Shown here piece by piece: positions 5,447 through 6,073 of a stretch of DNA of 6,073 nt. The stretch spans positions 1 through 6,073 of the forward strand of contig WGFD01000059.1 of the NCBI GenBank assembly GCA_015492395.1. Reading direction: 5' to 3'. The stretch is from Deltaproteobacteria bacterium (GTDB lineage: Bacteria > Desulfobacterota > GWC2-55-46 > S146-70). The notes under the pieces are model-generated. The model saw nothing but the letters and a program-made list of their open reading frames with translations, made no database searches and had not been told where the DNA came from. The stretch's first letter is position 1; every line of letters begins with the position of its first letter. The position numbers and the translations under genes were made by a program.

Positions 5447-6073
5447 GGATGAGAAGGTTCCTGTTTCTGCCGCTCCTGATAGTACTGGTCTGTCTTTGCC
5501 CCTTGACAGGCAATGCGCAGGTTGATGTAAGGGCCCTGGTGCTGCCCCTCAACATCGAGAGCGGTAATGTGTCCGTATTCAGGAAAAAGGCGATGGAGAT
5601 CATTGCGGCCACCCTCGAGGAGGAGGGGATAAGGATAGTGGGTAGCGGGAGGATTAGGGAAATCGTGCTTGAAGAGGGTGTCAGGACCTTTGATAAGAAG
5701 GGTGCGGTGGAGATATCAGGAGAGGTGGGATCGGATATTGCGCTGCTCGGTTCCGTCTCAGGGTCCGGTGGCGGTCTGCGTGTGGACTTGCGCGTAATAG
5801 ATGCTTACAGCGGAGAGGTCTTAGTTTCCGTTTCCGACCGTGGTGACGAGGAAGAGCTCCTGCGTGGCATATCTGAATCATTGAAAGGGGTGTACGAGAA
5901 GGCCGCCATGAGGATAAAGAGTAGGCCTATTGAAAAGGGAGGACGTATAAGCGAAGTGGTCGTATCCGGCAACCGCAGGGTTGACACGGAGGCCATTACA
6001 GCGAGGCTGGCAAGCAAGGTTGGGGAGATATACTCACCGGATGACGTCAGGGAAGATATAAGGTCCATATACA
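5443..6073 (+). CDS. bamA: BamA (Omp85) N-terminal part with an extra TolB/CsgG-like domain; cut by window end
   Basis: Only the first 210 codons are present; the gene runs off the right edge. Residues 1-25 are a signal peptide (MRMRR, a leucine-rich core, GNA before Gln26). No lipobox is seen, so signal peptidase I cleavage is expected. Residues 28-160 form an alpha/beta domain with the look of TolB N-terminal/CsgG/FlgO-like domains: strand RALVLPL (30-36), helices across 45-80, then GSDIALLGSVSGSGGGLRV (96-114) and DLRVIDAYSGEVLVSV (115-130), and a closing helix at 135-158. A POTRA domain begins near 168 with the typical ISEVVVSGNRRVDTEAI (169-185). BamA inserts beta-barrels into the outer membrane through its POTRA domains and C-terminal barrel, the latter not visible here. 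Identity rests on this POTRA start plus the lolD neighbour; a related Omp85 protein is possible. The start at 5443 overlaps lolD; the ATG at 5449 is an alternative. Confidence 0.85.
   Translation, partial: MRMRRFLFLPLLIVLVCLCPLTGNAQVDVRALVLPLNIESGNVSVFRKKAMEIIAATLEEEGIRIVGSGRIREIVLEEGVRTFDKKGAVEISGEVGSDIALLGSVSGSGGGLRVDLRVIDAYSGEVLVSVSDRGDEEELLRGISESLKGVYEKAAMRIKSRPIEKGGRISEVVVSGNRRVDTEAITARLASKVGEIYSPDDVREDIRSIY

Overview
The window looks like a chromosomal envelope-biogenesis operon from a Gram-negative (diderm) bacterium. The gene order lysS – lolC-type permease – lolD – bamA is one I associate with Desulfobacterota (the former Deltaproteobacteria) and relatives such as Nitrospirota. Arginine is often coded by AGG and isoleucine by ATA, and base composition is roughly balanced. 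Both fit those groups, but I cannot name a genus from the sequence.

Bases 1-646 hold no convincing conventional gene. They contain several possible RNA structures and a 17-codon reading frame (242-295) with the best Shine-Dalgarno sequence in the window. That ribosome site can be paired away in a local hairpin (206-232). A weak terminator-like hairpin (550-580) and a plausible sigma-70-type promoter (584-612) then lead into lysS.

Bases 647-6073 are a tightly packed run of five plus-strand genes: lysyl-tRNA synthetase (lysS, 647-2134); a LolC/LolE-family lipoprotein-release permease (2142-3413); a protein with a TPR-like N-terminus and two cyclic-nucleotide-binding domains (3440-4666); the LolD ATPase (4745-5446); and the N-terminal part of BamA (from 5443, running off the window). 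Gaps are 7, 26 and 78 bases, and the last pair overlaps by 4 bases (ATGA). The 78-base gap before lolD is the only sizeable one and holds a 10-bp stem-loop.

The permease and LolD should form the inner-membrane machine that extracts lipoproteins for delivery to the outer membrane. BamA inserts beta-barrel proteins into that membrane and itself depends on lipoproteins delivered by Lol, so the cluster joins the two export routes. Three features are less ordinary: a cyclic-nucleotide sensor-like gene separating the Lol permease from its ATPase; a TolB/CsgG-like globular domain between the BamA signal peptide and its first POTRA domain; and the structured leader with a small ORF upstream of lysS.
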